Origin: Apilactobacillus kunkeei DSM 12361 = ATCC 700308
Lineage (GTDB): Bacteria; Bacillota; Bacilli; Lactobacillales; Lactobacillaceae
Assembly (NCBI RefSeq): GCF_001281265.1
Contig: NZ_JXDB01000001.1
Coordinates: 24,945 to 88,944, forward strand
Reading direction: 5' to 3'
DNA length: 64,000 nucleotides
Under the pieces are notes generated by a model. That model did no database searches, was not told the DNA's origin, and saw only the letters and a list, made by a program, of their open reading frames with translations. Within the stretch, counting starts at the first letter, position 1; each line of letters starts with the position of its first letter. A program made the position numbers and the translations under genes. This document shows positions 54,654 to 63,444 of the stretch, one piece after another.

Positions 54654-54692
54654 AAAAAGAGCCGCTTCAATTAAGAAGCGACTCTTTTTTTG
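54654..54692. terminator. Second symmetrical terminator
   Basis: AAAAAGAGCCGCTTC / GAAGCGACTCTTTTTTT. Backs up the butA terminator and lies beyond the end of the minus-strand small RNA. Confidence 0.8.
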
Positions 54693-54724
54693 TGAGATAT
54701 ACAAAAACAAACTTTTATTCTTTA

Positions 54725-54881
54725 ACAAAAAAGTACCCCAAAGATAAAATCTTCAAAGTACTTTAGTTAGTGAGCTGTGATGCTTTGAACACCATCTTCT
54801 CAGCAAAGGACTGAGTGCTTTTACCTTAAGCTAACAGCTCAAAATATTAAGTTTGTCTGTGAGATGTAACCTCAAGCGACA
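54725..54881 (-). ncRNA. Free-standing small RNA of about 157 nt, unassigned
   Basis: No coding frame, but a complete transcription unit: TTGCAT (54916-54911), 17 bp, TTTAAT (54893-54888), and an intrinsic terminator at 54725-54763 (AAGTAC...CTTTGAAGAT / ATCTTTG...GTACTTTTTT). Between them are a 5' hairpin closed by GUC/GAC and a central stem GAGCUGU / ACAGCUC enclosing CUCAG-loop-CUGAG. It is not 6S-like, because the 5' and 3' ends do not pair. Not recognised as a known family. Confidence 0.65.
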
Positions 54882-54887
54882 TATAAT

Positions 54888-54916
54888 ATTAAACCATATC
54901 TATTTATTTTATGCAA
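54888..54916 (-). promoter_or_regulatory. Promoter of the small RNA
   Basis: TTGCAT, 17-bp spacer, TTTAAT on the minus strand. Confidence 0.65.
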
Positions 54917-54985
54917 CATTTTTTGAGAAAAAATTGAAAATTAGCTATAATTTTATCAAAAGGTGAAAAAACTAGGAGGGATTAG

Positions 54986-55099
54986 ATGCTAGTGATCGGA
55001 ATGATTATCATGGTAATTGTATTATTTATTATTTCTACATTATCCACTGTGTTAGTAATTTCTTTAAAAAACAAGCATAAAGAAGACGACAAAGACTAA
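54986..55099 (+). CDS. 37-residue single-helix membrane peptide
   Basis: MLVIGMIIMVIVLFIIS helix followed by a charged tail ending KNKHKEDDKD. AGGAGGG sits 5 bases before the ATG, one of the best ribosome sites in the window. No homolog recognised. Not linked to a neighbour. Confidence 0.6.
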   Translation: MLVIGMIIMVIVLFIISTLSTVLVISLKNKHKEDDKD

Positions 55100-55241
55100 T
55101 ACGACGGTCTTTTGCTAGTTGATATAAAAAATATTTATAATGAACTTATCCTTTGACTATATCTTTAAATGTGTTTTATAGTACTTATCGTGTTTTAAAT
55201 TAAGCAATAATTATTTTTAATATCAAATAGGAGGATTCATA

Positions 55242-56216
55242 ATGGGAGTATTTATTAACTCAATCCAAAGTGTCCTTGTTGTTGTTCTAATTATGTTATT
55301 AGGATATGTATTAAGAAAAACCGGTTGGTTTGCAGATACATTCAGCAAGAACATTTCTAAATTAATCAAAAACATCGCCCTACCAGCTTCAATTTTCGTA
55401 GCGGTGTTAAGTCGTCTAACTAGAGGTAAGCTTGTAAGTTTCGGTAGCTACCTAATCTGGGGTATTATCTCAGTTGTTATCGGTTACCTAATTGCATTTG
55501 CACTAGTTAAAATCATGAAGGTTAGACCAGGTCGTCGTGGTGTATTTATTAACGCTATTGTTAATGCCAACACTATCTTTATTGGTTTACCATTGAACAT
55601 CGCCTTATTCGGTGACAAGTCAATGACTTACTTCTTGGTATACTACATCATTAACACTGTTTCTACTTGGGCATTTGGTGTCTTCTTAATCAGTAATGAT
55701 GATCCTACTAAGTCAGGTCAACCAAAAGAACACCACAAGATTAACTGGAAACAAGTTATCCCAATGCCACTTGTTGGTTTCTTGGTTGCATTAGTATTCT
55801 TACTACTAAACATTCCAGTATTAAAGGTACCTTTCTTATCACAAACACTATCATACGTTGGTAGTTTGGTTACTCCACTATCACTAATCTACATTGGTAT
55901 TGTATTAGCTGATGCTGGTCTAAAGAGTATTTCATTCGACCGCGACACTGTTGTTGCATTATTAGGTCGTTTCGTATTGGCTCCAGTCGTTATGATTGCT
56001 ATCCTAACTGCTGCTGCTCATGGTGGTGTATCACTACCAACAATGTTTAGCCAAACTATGATTGTTCAATCAGCTACTCCAATGCTAGCTGTATTACCAA
56101 TCCTAGCTGCTGAATCACACGGGGATGTTAAGTACGCTACAAACATTGTAACTACTTCAACTGTATTGTTCATCGTTGTTATTCCTATCTTGATGACAAT
56201 CGTTCAATACATCTAA
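55242..56216 (+). CDS. AEC-family transporter
   Basis: 324 residues, ten or so helices in two inverted halves. VLIMLLGYVLRKTGWF at the start and the middle SFLQTLSYVGSLVTPLSLIYIGIVLAD fit the auxin-efflux-carrier/malate-permease family. Probably exports or exchanges an organic acid. AGGAGG precedes the ATG. High-expression codon use. Confidence 0.87.
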   Translation: MGVFINSIQSVLVVVLIMLLGYVLRKTGWFADTFSKNISKLIKNIALPASIFVAVLSRLTRGKLVSFGSYLIWGIISVVIGYLIAFALVKIMKVRPGRRGVFINAIVNANTIFIGLPLNIALFGDKSMTYFLVYYIINTVSTWAFGVFLISNDDPTKSGQPKEHHKINWKQVIPMPLVGFLVALVFLLLNIPVLKVPFLSQTLSYVGSLVTPLSLIYIGIVLADAGLKSISFDRDTVVALLGRFVLAPVVMIAILTAAAHGGVSLPTMFSQTMIVQSATPMLAVLPILAAESHGDVKYATNIVTTSTVLFIVVIPILMTIVQYI

Positions 56217-56227
56217 TAAATATAAGA

Positions 56228-56258
56228 AACGTTGGAATTATTCCAACGTTTTTTTATT
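56228..56258 (+). terminator. AEC transporter terminator
   Basis: AACGTTGGAA / TTCCAACGTT then Ts. Confidence 0.88.
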
Positions 56259-56271
56259 ACATATAACAAAA

Positions 56272-56300
56272 TTGACAAGTGCGGGTAGTTAGCCTAAACT
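56272..56300 (+). promoter_or_regulatory. Promoter of a tiny peptide gene
   Basis: TTGACA, 17-bp spacer, TAAACT. Confidence 0.7.
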
Positions 56301-56339
56301 TTAGATAAATTAAATGCGGGAGCAAAGAAGGAAATTCAT

Positions 56340-56417
56340 ATGTTTGAAAAGATTTGTTACACATTAATGATAATCGCCGTTATTATTATAGCCATAGTAT
56401 ATTTTGTATGTTATTAA
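56340..56417 (+). CDS. 25-residue hydrophobic peptide, toxin-like
   Basis: MFEKICYTLMIIAVIIIAIVYFVCY: three charged residues, then a single membrane helix with two cysteines. GAAGGA 8 bases before the ATG, a consensus promoter 40 bases upstream and a terminator 10 bases downstream make a complete 150-nt gene. The size and layout recall type I toxins, but no antisense RNA is visible. Confidence 0.5.
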   Translation: MFEKICYTLMIIAVIIIAIVYFVCY

Positions 56418-56425
56418 AAAATAAG

Positions 56426-56457
56426 AGGAGCTGACGTTTTTGTCAGCTCCTTTTTTA
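56426..56457. terminator. Terminator shared by the tiny gene and thiM
   Basis: AGGAGCTGAC / GTCAGCTCCT, T-run on the plus strand, just below the thiM stop on the minus strand. Confidence 0.85.
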
Positions 56458-56463
56458 TTAAGA

Positions 56464-57240
56464 TTAGCCTAATTTTTGAAATTCGTTAATTTCGTCATCC
56501 GTTAGTTGGTACAAAGTATTAAAGACGGTTGATAAAAATGAATATGGTAGGTTGTCGGTAATACCGCCGGCAATTTCTCCTGCAATACTTAGAATGCTTG
56601 ATGCTAATACAGCTGAGTTGAAAGTGTTGTCGACAGCTAGACATGCTCCCAAGATTCCATCTAACATGTCACCACAGCCAACATTTACAGCGAAATAGTG
56701 GTGACCATTTTTTACCTCAATGGTCTTTGTGCCGTCTGAAATTACATCGATTACTCCAGATAGTAGTGTAAGGCAGTTGAACTTTTTAGCAACTGCTGCC
56801 GCAATTTCATGAAGATCACCATCACCACTTCCGGCATCGATGCCTTTAGCATTCCATTCAATATTTGCTAAAAATGATAATTCACCAGCATTACCACGGA
56901 CAGCATCGAATTTTACCTCTTTTGCCACTTTGGCAAAGTTATCTTGACGTAATTTGGAAGCACCGATGGCGACTGGATCAATAACTACAGGGGTGCCTTT
57001 TTGGTTTGCATACTTTCCCGCCGCAATCGATTTGGCGATGTCTGCATCGTTAGATGACCCCATGTTAATAACTAAAGCATTGGAAACGTTAACTAGGTCT
57101 TCAGCCTCTTTGATGTCATCAAACATAATGGGTGAGGCGCCGATGAAATTGATGGCATCGGCGACGTGTTGAGGTGTTACCATGTTAGAAATATTTAGGA
57201 TGATTGGTGAATTTTCTCTAATTTGTTGGATGGTAGTCAT
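56464..57240 (-). CDS. thiM: Hydroxyethylthiazole kinase
   Basis: 258 residues, ribokinase-like fold. Phosphorylates the thiazole alcohol for thiamine salvage. VTPQHVADAINFIGASPIMFDD and VIDPVAIGASKLR near the N-terminus, and the catalytic VNVGCGDMLDG with C and D. Starts TAATG-overlapped with thiE. Last gene of the tenA-thiD-thiE-thiM operon. Confidence 0.95.
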   Translation of the reverse strand: MTTIQQIRENSPIILNISNMVTPQHVADAINFIGASPIMFDDIKEAEDLVNVSNALVINMGSSNDADIAKSIAAGKYANQKGTPVVIDPVAIGASKLRQDNFAKVAKEVKFDAVRGNAGELSFLANIEWNAKGIDAGSGDGDLHEIAAAVAKKFNCLTLLSGVIDVISDGTKTIEVKNGHHYFAVNVGCGDMLDGILGACLAVDNTFNSAVLASSILSIAGEIAGGITDNLPYSFLSTVFNTLYQLTDDEINEFQKLG

Positions 57241-57881
57241 TATGCGTTCCCCTTTAGATGGTTAATTGTTTGTTTAAAGTCCTTGCTGTCGATGATGTCA
57301 GAAATTACAGATACACCATCGACATTAGTGGTTAAGACTGCTTTGGCGTTATCTTCCTTAATACCACCAATAGCGACTGCAGGATGAATTGATTCTTGGT
57401 ACAAACGATTTAATTCGTCGATTCCAATAGCTGGTTTAACTTTTAGCTTGGATTGAGTGGCAAAGATGGGTCCAATTCCAATATAGTCGATTGATTCAAC
57501 ATTGTTGGCAGCTCTCACTTCCTCTAATGAATGAGTGGATAGACCAATAATCTTATTTGGACATTCAGCAATGACTCTTTCAATCTTAGTGTCGTCTTGA
57601 CCAACGTGAATACCGTCGGCGTTAATTTTCTTCATTAAATCGATATCATCGTCAATGATGTAAGGAACATTGTACTGGGCGGTAATTTCTTTTAACTTAA
57701 TGGCCACCTTTAATTTTTCATTATCAGAAAGGGTGGAATAATCTTTTTCACGGTATTGAAACATCGTAATTCCGTTTTGACATGCTTTTTCAACGATTTG
57801 AATTAATCTGTCGACATCACCGCCAACGTTTTGACTTCCGGCAATGAAGTAGACGGATAATTGCTGCTCATCGAATTTCAT
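57240..57881 (-). CDS. thiE: Thiamine-phosphate synthase
   Basis: 213 residues, TIM barrel. Joins HMP-PP and thiazole phosphate. YREKDYS phosphate-binding, IIDDDIDLMKKINADGIHVGQDD, and IGIGPIFATQSK are visible. GGGGGG precedes the ATG; overlaps thiD by 14 bp. Confidence 0.95.
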   Translation of the reverse strand: MKFDEQQLSVYFIAGSQNVGGDVDRLIQIVEKACQNGITMFQYREKDYSTLSDNEKLKVAIKLKEITAQYNVPYIIDDDIDLMKKINADGIHVGQDDTKIERVIAECPNKIIGLSTHSLEEVRAANNVESIDYIGIGPIFATQSKLKVKPAIGIDELNRLYQESIHPAVAIGGIKEDNAKAVLTTNVDGVSVISDIIDSKDFKQTINHLKGNA

Positions 57882-58680
57882 CTTCAGCCCCCCAATGGTT
57901 TAATGGTCCATGCCCATGGCCCACAATAATTTCTGATTGTAGGATGGTATCAATATAGTGTTTTCCCTCAATGATAGCTTCTTTAATAGATAATCCCTTT
58001 GCTAGATTGGATACAATTGCTGATGATAACGTATCACCAGTTCCGTGTTTTCTAACAGTTTCATATTTAGTGCTTTCAATGGTAAAACTGACACCATTTT
58101 CCAATAGGACGTAATCGGATAACATATCGCCTTCTTGGTGGCCGCCCTTGATAATGACATTTTTGGCTCCTAATTGTTGAATATAAGTAGCTGTCGCAAT
58201 TACATCGTCGTTTTTATCAATCTTCTTACCATAAATAACTTCAGCCTCTGGTAGGTTGGGGGTGACAATATCTGCGATTGGGATTAGCTTATTGATAATT
58301 GCATCGATACCAGCGTCGTCTAACAATCTTGCCCCGCCCTTAGCGACCATTACGGGATCGACTACGATAGGGTGAATATTATGTTTATTAATATTTTCGA
58401 CCACTGTTTCCACACGTTGCTGGTCAAATAAGGCGCCGGTTTTAGCTGCTTTGATGTCAAAGTCATCAAAGACGGAGTCAAATTGTGCGTTAATCATGTC
58501 GACAGGGGTAGGTAGCACGGATTGAACACCTAATGTGTTTTGTGCAGTTAAACCTACGACAACACTAGTTGAGAAAACATGGTGTTCTTGCATGGTTTTG
58601 ATATCTGCTTGCATACCTGCGCCACCACCAGAATCTGATCCAGCAATTGTTAATGTTTGAGGAACTTTTTTACTATTCAT
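57868..58680 (-). CDS. thiD: HMP/HMP-P kinase
   Basis: 270 residues. [20 protein letters not shown] is the diagnostic N-terminus, and [17 protein letters not shown] the ATP/Asp site. Phosphorylates the pyrimidine twice. ATG 58680 follows GGAGGTGG; in-frame codons upstream have no site. Confidence 0.95.
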   Translation of the reverse strand: MNSKKVPQTLTIAGSDSGGGAGMQADIKTMQEHHVFSTSVVVGLTAQNTLGVQSVLPTPVDMINAQFDSVFDDFDIKAAKTGALFDQQRVETVVENINKHNIHPIVVDPVMVAKGGARLLDDAGIDAIINKLIPIADIVTPNLPEAEVIYGKKIDKNDDVIATATYIQQLGAKNVIIKGGHQEGDMLSDYVLLENGVSFTIESTKYETVRKHGTGDTLSSAIVSNLAKGLSIKEAIIEGKHYIDTILQSEIIVGHGHGPLNHWGAEDEIR

Positions 58681-59380
58681 TTTTGCCACCTCCATGAACC
58701 ACTTCAGCAAAACGCCAATCTTGTTGGTAGAAGGCTTGTTCCCAGAATTCCCATTCCAATTCGGTACTCTTTAAGAAGAAACCCTTGGCCTCTTGGATTT
58801 GTTCGTCAGACATATCTTTAGCTAGTTCATCTAACATTTTGAATAACTTTCTAGTTAAGCCACCTTCTGCATCTGCATCATCTGCGATGTAAAAGTCAAT
58901 CCAACTTTTGAATGGATTGTCATCAGTATTCTTACCAGTAGCAGTAAGTTGTTTGGCAATTTCGTTATATGTCCAAGGGCATGGTAGCAGTGCACAGATG
59001 ATATTTGCTAGACTACCAGTTCTAACGGCACGGTACATGTGTGATTGATATAAATATGCCTTAGGACTTGGAGTAGCATGTTGCAAACTTTCGTATGTAA
59101 CGTTAGCAATATTGCAGAAAACGTGGTGAGGATGGATTTCACTGTTTAGAATAAAATCAATATTTTCAGCGAAAAATTTCATATCCTCTCGTTTTTTTAG
59201 GATAGGGATGATACTAGCGTAAATTTTGATGAACTCAGATAAGTATTGAAAGTCTTGTTGAACATAAAACTTTAGAGCGGCATCATCGACGTGACCGTTA
59301 CCGATACCTTTAACAAATGGGTGATCAAAGATAGCTTCTAAAATGGGATTAGCTTCTTTGACTAGTTGATGTGAAAACAT
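58673..59380 (-). CDS. tenA: TenA family aminopyrimidine hydrolase (thiaminase II)
   Basis: 235 residues, all-helical. Catalytic Cys134 in ALLPCPWTY, D43 in QQDFQYLSEF and the C-terminal ELEWEFWEQAFYQQDW. Salvages degraded thiamine to HMP, the substrate of ThiD next door. ATG 59380 follows GGAGGT. First gene after the riboswitch. Confidence 0.93.
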   Translation of the reverse strand: MFSHQLVKEANPILEAIFDHPFVKGIGNGHVDDAALKFYVQQDFQYLSEFIKIYASIIPILKKREDMKFFAENIDFILNSEIHPHHVFCNIANVTYESLQHATPSPKAYLYQSHMYRAVRTGSLANIICALLPCPWTYNEIAKQLTATGKNTDDNPFKSWIDFYIADDADAEGGLTRKLFKMLDELAKDMSDEQIQEAKGFFLKSTELEWEFWEQAFYQQDWRFAEVVHGGGKNE

Positions 59381-59405
59381 GAAATAATACCTCCGTTGTG
59401 CTGCC

Positions 59406-59442
59406 ACAAAAAAATACCCTCCCACACGAAGGTGGAAGGGTA
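59406..59442 (-). terminator. Riboswitch terminator ahead of tenA
   Basis: TACCCTTCCACC / GGTGGGAGGGTA-type hairpin with seven Ts on the minus strand. Confidence 0.9.
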
Positions 59443-59475
59443 CACTTGGATAGACTAGGTCTAATTCTTTACGTG

Positions 59476-59558
59476 GAGTGCGCCTGACTTCCTTCGCTAG
59501 TGTTAACTAGATCAGGTTCAATGGGTGTAATCTCAGCCGTAAAACGGCACCCCAGTGG
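59476..59558 (-). promoter_or_regulatory. TPP riboswitch controlling tenA-thiD-thiE-thiM
   Basis: On the minus strand: GGGGTGCC, GGCTGAGA, ACACCC, GAACCTGATC, CTAGCGAAGGAAG in thi-box order. Second thi-box in the window, so uptake (thiW) and salvage respond to the same signal. Confidence 0.95.
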
Positions 59559-59666
59559 ACAGCATTTTTATGTTTAATTCATTCATAAGTATATCTGTTT
59601 TGAACCATTTGTAAACCTGATAATTTTCGTAAATAAAAAGAGACGGTGTCATAGCGTCTCTTAATT

Positions 59667-60635
59667 TTATTGATAAATTTCAAAGTGAATTTGACCCATT
59701 TTATCGATTGAAACTCCAAATTCCTGTTTAGCTGAATTATCGAAACCAATACCTAAGAAGTTATCAGCATGTCCCCAATTGGAATCAGCATCATCAAACA
59801 TCATGGCACAGATTGCACCATAGATGCTTTCCTTAACGTTAGCAAGTGTGACTGAACCACTGATGTATGAATTAGCTAGGAGGGAAGCCACAATGTTTTC
59901 ACCATAGCTGTTGTATTTAAACTTGGTAAAGACCTTATTCAAGACTTTAACGTCATGATTACCTCTGGTCGCAAAATTCCAGTGATCCTTGTTATACCCT
60001 TTTGCAACATCACTGGAAGCTAAAAGTGCACGGTTAGTCACCTTTAAGTCATTGGTATATGGGTGGTGATTGGATAATTTGTGTCTGAAGTCATTAACTA
60101 ATTTGGCAGCATAATTAGATAGCTGTCTTTGCATTTTGATGTTAATTTTTTTTATGTTTACAGTCTTATTAACGTCTGCTGAATTAGGATGAAAAACATT
60201 GGTTTTCATGCTTTGCTTAATGAAGTTATGATTGGTTTGATGTTTAAAAACGATTCTTTTTTTGTGACTGTCAAAATAAAATAGATAGTTAGATGGCAAA
60301 CTTAATGAATCTGAAGCTTTATTGGTAGGATGACTATCTGCAGGAAAGTTAAATCCATCAACAGATTGATAATTTTTAATTTTACGATGCTTTCGGTGAA
60401 TAGAATAATTTCTTTTACTGGTTACTTTTTTTGCTTTAGTTGCCTTATTATTTTGAACCGTCTTCTTTTTTAGCTTATATTTTTTTAATTGTTTGCGACC
60501 TTTTAGTTTGTATCTTTGAGTCGATGATTTAGTACTTTGAGCACTAACGGATATGTGGTTGAAACTGCTGCTTCCTAAAAATAAGACTGCTATAGCAACA
60601 ATGATGGATAGGCAAAGTTCTTTTGACTTCGACAT
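59667..60635 (-). CDS. Secreted CAP-domain protein with lysine-rich N-terminus
   Basis: 322 residues. Signal peptide about 1-32, basic region about 40-88 rich in Lys/Arg (KLKGRKQLKKYKLKKK), then a CAP/SCP-like domain about 170-322 (YAAKLVNDFRHKL, DVAKGYNKDHWNFATRGNH, YGENI, WGHADNFLGIGFD), similar to SEC10/PgrA-type surface proteins of lactobacilli. AAGGGG precedes the ATG. The basic N-terminus parallels the tail of the protein at 13663. Confidence 0.8.
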   Translation of the reverse strand: MSKSKELCLSIIVAIAVLFLGSSSFNHISVSAQSTKSSTQRYKLKGRKQLKKYKLKKKTVQNNKATKAKKVTSKRNYSIHRKHRKIKNYQSVDGFNFPADSHPTNKASDSLSLPSNYLFYFDSHKKRIVFKHQTNHNFIKQSMKTNVFHPNSADVNKTVNIKKINIKMQRQLSNYAAKLVNDFRHKLSNHHPYTNDLKVTNRALLASSDVAKGYNKDHWNFATRGNHDVKVLNKVFTKFKYNSYGENIVASLLANSYISGSVTLANVKESIYGAICAMMFDDADSNWGHADNFLGIGFDNSAKQEFGVSIDKMGQIHFEIYQ

Positions 60636-60759
60636 AACGATTACCCCTTATAAAAATGTGATATTTATATAAGTTTAACTATACCAAACATCTCTCTAAT
60701 GATGGAATTAATTTTAACTTTGTGGTTTAATTAAAGGCAAAGACAAGGGGAGATATTTA

Positions 60760-61353
60760 ATGACTAAATTTAAACGTGCACTCGCAATGATTTTGACTGC
60801 TGTCATTGTTGCATTAGGACTAACAGCTTGCGGTCAATCTACCTCAAAATCGACTGCCAACAACAATAGTAGTACAAATGATGTGTCAGCAATTGCTTCA
60901 GTTAGACCATCAAAAAATGCTTGGAAACATTCATCTGAAAAGAAGCCTTATCCAAATATGAAACTATCAAAGAAGAATTGGCTAGATGTTTCAATAAAGA
61001 AGCAACGTGTCTATGTTAAAAATAAGGCAGGCAAGGTCCTATACACCATGCTGTGTTCAACTGGAAATGACGATGGTACCCCACGTGGTACATTCCACAT
61101 TCAAAAAGAACGTGGTAGTCACTTCTACAATGCATCTTCAAAAGAAGGGGCCAACTACTGGACTTCATTCAAGGATCACGGAATCTACCTATTCCATTCT
61201 GTGCCAGTAAATGCTGCTGGGAAGTACTTGAAAAAAGATGCACATGAGTTAGGTAAGGTTGCCAACTCACATGGCTGTGTTCGTTTATCGATTCCAGATG
61301 CTAAATGGATTAACAGCTCAGTACCAACCGGAACTAAAGTTGTTATTCATTAA
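60760..61353 (+). CDS. L,D-transpeptidase lipoprotein (YkuD)
   Basis: 197 residues. Lipobox LTAC with C24, Ser/Asn-rich linker, YkuD domain about 75-197 with H146 and catalytic SHGCVRL (H171, C173). Would crosslink peptidoglycan or attach proteins at the outer membrane face of the cell membrane. AAGGGGAG before the ATG. Confidence 0.92.
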   Translation: MTKFKRALAMILTAVIVALGLTACGQSTSKSTANNNSSTNDVSAIASVRPSKNAWKHSSEKKPYPNMKLSKKNWLDVSIKKQRVYVKNKAGKVLYTMLCSTGNDDGTPRGTFHIQKERGSHFYNASSKEGANYWTSFKDHGIYLFHSVPVNAAGKYLKKDAHELGKVANSHGCVRLSIPDAKWINSSVPTGTKVVIH

Positions 61354-61367
61354 TAAAATAACAAACA

Positions 61368-61398
61368 AAAAAGACGTTCATAATGAACGTCTTTTTTT
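61368..61398. terminator. Bidirectional terminator
   Basis: AAAAAAGACGTTCAT / ATGAACGTCTTTTTTT between convergent genes. Confidence 0.88.
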
Positions 61399-61588
61399 AA
61401 TGCAATGTGCTTACATCGATTAGGATTAACACCATAATAATGGTAATTCCTAAGATTGTTGCTACATATTTATTTTTAAATGACTGATGCTTGCGGTATA
61501 AGAAAAATAGCAATGTTAATAATGCAAGTACACCAATCACATACATAATGATTAATTTGATTTGGACTGATATGTCGTCTGCTAGCAT
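61397..61588 (-). CDS. Small two-helix membrane protein
   Basis: 63 residues, helices about 10-32 and 41-60 with a basic loop RKHQSFKNK. GAAGGTG precedes the ATG. Function unknown. Probably cotranscribed with the acetyltransferase just upstream (gap 14 bases). Confidence 0.65.
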   Translation of the reverse strand: MLADDISVQIKLIIMYVIGVLALLTLLFFLYRKHQSFKNKYVATILGITIIMVLILIDVSTLH

Positions 61589-61602
61589 GTAAGCACCTTC
61601 TA

Positions 61603-62136
61603 TTATTTAGTTAATAGTTGGTATGCAAATCTAGCGGTCCATGGGTGACCATTTTCGCGCATATGGATAATACCACGTTTTTCAAAACCGTTAGAAGTTA
61701 TAACGTGTTGCATACCTTTGTTTTCAGGATGAGTATCAATTCTGATATCCTTAAAACCTAGTACACGTGAAACGGTGATTAAGCTACTAACCAACTTTTC
61801 AGATAGATGTTGACCACGGAATTTATTTGAGATAGCAACTCTATGGATAGCGGCATAGTGAGCTTCGGAACCGTTAATCCAATCACCTTCTTCAATTTTT
61901 AGGTAGTTAGGATCAATTCCTTGGTGGATAGTTGCTGTACCTGCAATTTGTCCGTCTGTAATTAATACGTAGTTGATACCATCTTTAACGTCTTTTTCTA
62001 GGTCTTCATCGGCTGGATAACCGTGTTGCCATTGGTCAATACCTTGTTCATGTAAGTATTTGATTGCTGAATGAATGATGTCCAGGATTGCTGGTAAATC
62101 TTCTTCAGTTGATTTCTTTAAGTATGTCGCGGGCAT
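61603..62136 (-). CDS. GNAT N-acetyltransferase
   Basis: 177 residues. RVAISNKFRGQHLSEKLV is the acetyl-CoA loop and IDTHPENKGMQHVITSNGFEKRG the C-terminal motif. N-terminal HEQGIDQWQHGYP is common in a subfamily of lactobacillus acetyltransferases of unknown substrate. ATG 62136 follows AAGGAAG. Confidence 0.88.
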   Translation of the reverse strand: MPATYLKKSTEEDLPAILDIIHSAIKYLHEQGIDQWQHGYPADEDLEKDVKDGINYVLITDGQIAGTATIHQGIDPNYLKIEEGDWINGSEAHYAAIHRVAISNKFRGQHLSEKLVSSLITVSRVLGFKDIRIDTHPENKGMQHVITSNGFEKRGIIHMRENGHPWTARFAYQLLTK

Positions 62137-62265
62137 TTTTACACTTCCTTTATGAAAATTATAAGTAAAAAGTATATAGAAAAACGTTGCAATTTGCAAC
62201 GTTTGTAAATCAAGCCTATTCATAGCATACTACAATGACACTTTTAGTAAACTAATTAGAATTAT

Positions 62266-63444
62266 CTATAGTAAGGTAATCTTCATAGCCATTCCCATGC
62301 CACCACCGATACAGATTGTAGCTAGACCACTTTTTTGATTGGTTCGTTGTAGGTTGTAAATCAATGAACCAACAATTCTGGCACCTGAATCACCTAGGGG
62401 ATGTCCCATTGAGATGGCACCCCCCGAGATGTTTAATTTGTCCATGTCGATGTCGTAGTCATGAGCAACGGCAAGAACTTGTGCAGCAAATGCTTCGTTT
62501 AGTTCAACTAGGTCGATATCGTTCATAGTAATGTTTAGTTTATCAAATAATGATTTAGTAGCGTCATAGGGAGCGTATCCCATGTAGTCAGGATCGCATC
62601 CTGCTTCGGCATACCCGTCGATAACTGCCAGTGGTTTAACGTTTAAACGTTTAGCAGCAGATTCACTCATTAATACTAATGCAGATGCACCGTCGTTTAG
62701 ACTAGCGGCATTACCGGCTGTTACAGTTCCGTTTTCTTTAAATGCAGGACGTAGTTTATTTAAAACTTCGATAGAAGTATCGCGACGAATGTTTTCATCT
62801 TCCTTCATAATATAAGAAGATTTTTTGTTTTTGATTTCTATTGGGATTAGTTCTTTATCGAAGTAGCCATTATCAAATGCATTAGCAGCCTTCATATGAG
62901 ATTGGTAGGCAAACTCGTCTTGTTCTTTTCTTGAAACGTTGAACTTTTCAGCAACGTTTTCTGCGGTAACCCCCATTGGTTGTTTGTTGAAAGCATCCAT
63001 TAAGGCATCGTTATTTAGTGAATCAATTAAAGTAACGTTACCAAACTTGTGACCAGATCTAACGTCCATGTTTAAAAAGGGTGCATTTGACATACTTTCA
63101 ACACCACCGGCGATAACAACATCAGCGTCACCCATGACGATGGCAGCTTGTGCATTGCGGACAGCCTTTAGGCCAGAACCACATACTTGGTTAACTGTAT
63201 TGGCGGTACTACAGTAGGGGATGTTTGAGTTGATTTCGATTTGTCTAGAGATGTTTTGACCAGCACCTGCTTGGATAACGTTTCCAAACACAACTTGATC
63301 TACATCAGATGGTTTAATATTTGCTTGGTTCATAACAGCCTTGGTAACGATGGTTCCTAGATCCACAGAAGTGAAGTTCTTTAGGGCACCATTTATCTTA
63401 CCAATTGGTGTTCTCTTGGCAGCAGCAATCACGACTTTTTCCAT
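62266..63444 (-). CDS. Acetyl-CoA C-acetyltransferase (thiolase)
   Basis: 392 residues, biosynthetic thiolase. Acyl-accepting C88 (NQVCGSGLKA), NEAFAAQ, GHPLGDSGAR and catalytic CIGGGMGMA. Makes acetoacetyl-CoA, probably for the mevalonate pathway used by lactobacilli. GHPLGD replaces the commoner GHPLGA. Full length. Confidence 0.93.
   Translation of the reverse strand: MEKVVIAAAKRTPIGKINGALKNFTSVDLGTIVTKAVMNQANIKPSDVDQVVFGNVIQAGAGQNISRQIEINSNIPYCSTANTVNQVCGSGLKAVRNAQAAIVMGDADVVIAGGVESMSNAPFLNMDVRSGHKFGNVTLIDSLNNDALMDAFNKQPMGVTAENVAEKFNVSRKEQDEFAYQSHMKAANAFDNGYFDKELIPIEIKNKKSSYIMKEDENIRRDTSIEVLNKLRPAFKENGTVTAGNAASLNDGASALVLMSESAAKRLNVKPLAVIDGYAEAGCDPDYMGYAPYDATKSLFDKLNITMNDIDLVELNEAFAAQVLAVAHDYDIDMDKLNISGGAISMGHPLGDSGARIVGSLIYNLQRTNQKSGLATICIGGGMGMAMKITLL

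Noticed and set aside
54725..54881. 6S RNA or T-box identity for the small RNA
   Set aside because: 5' and 3' ends do not form the closing stem of 6S RNA, and no T-box or specifier loop or downstream gene exists.
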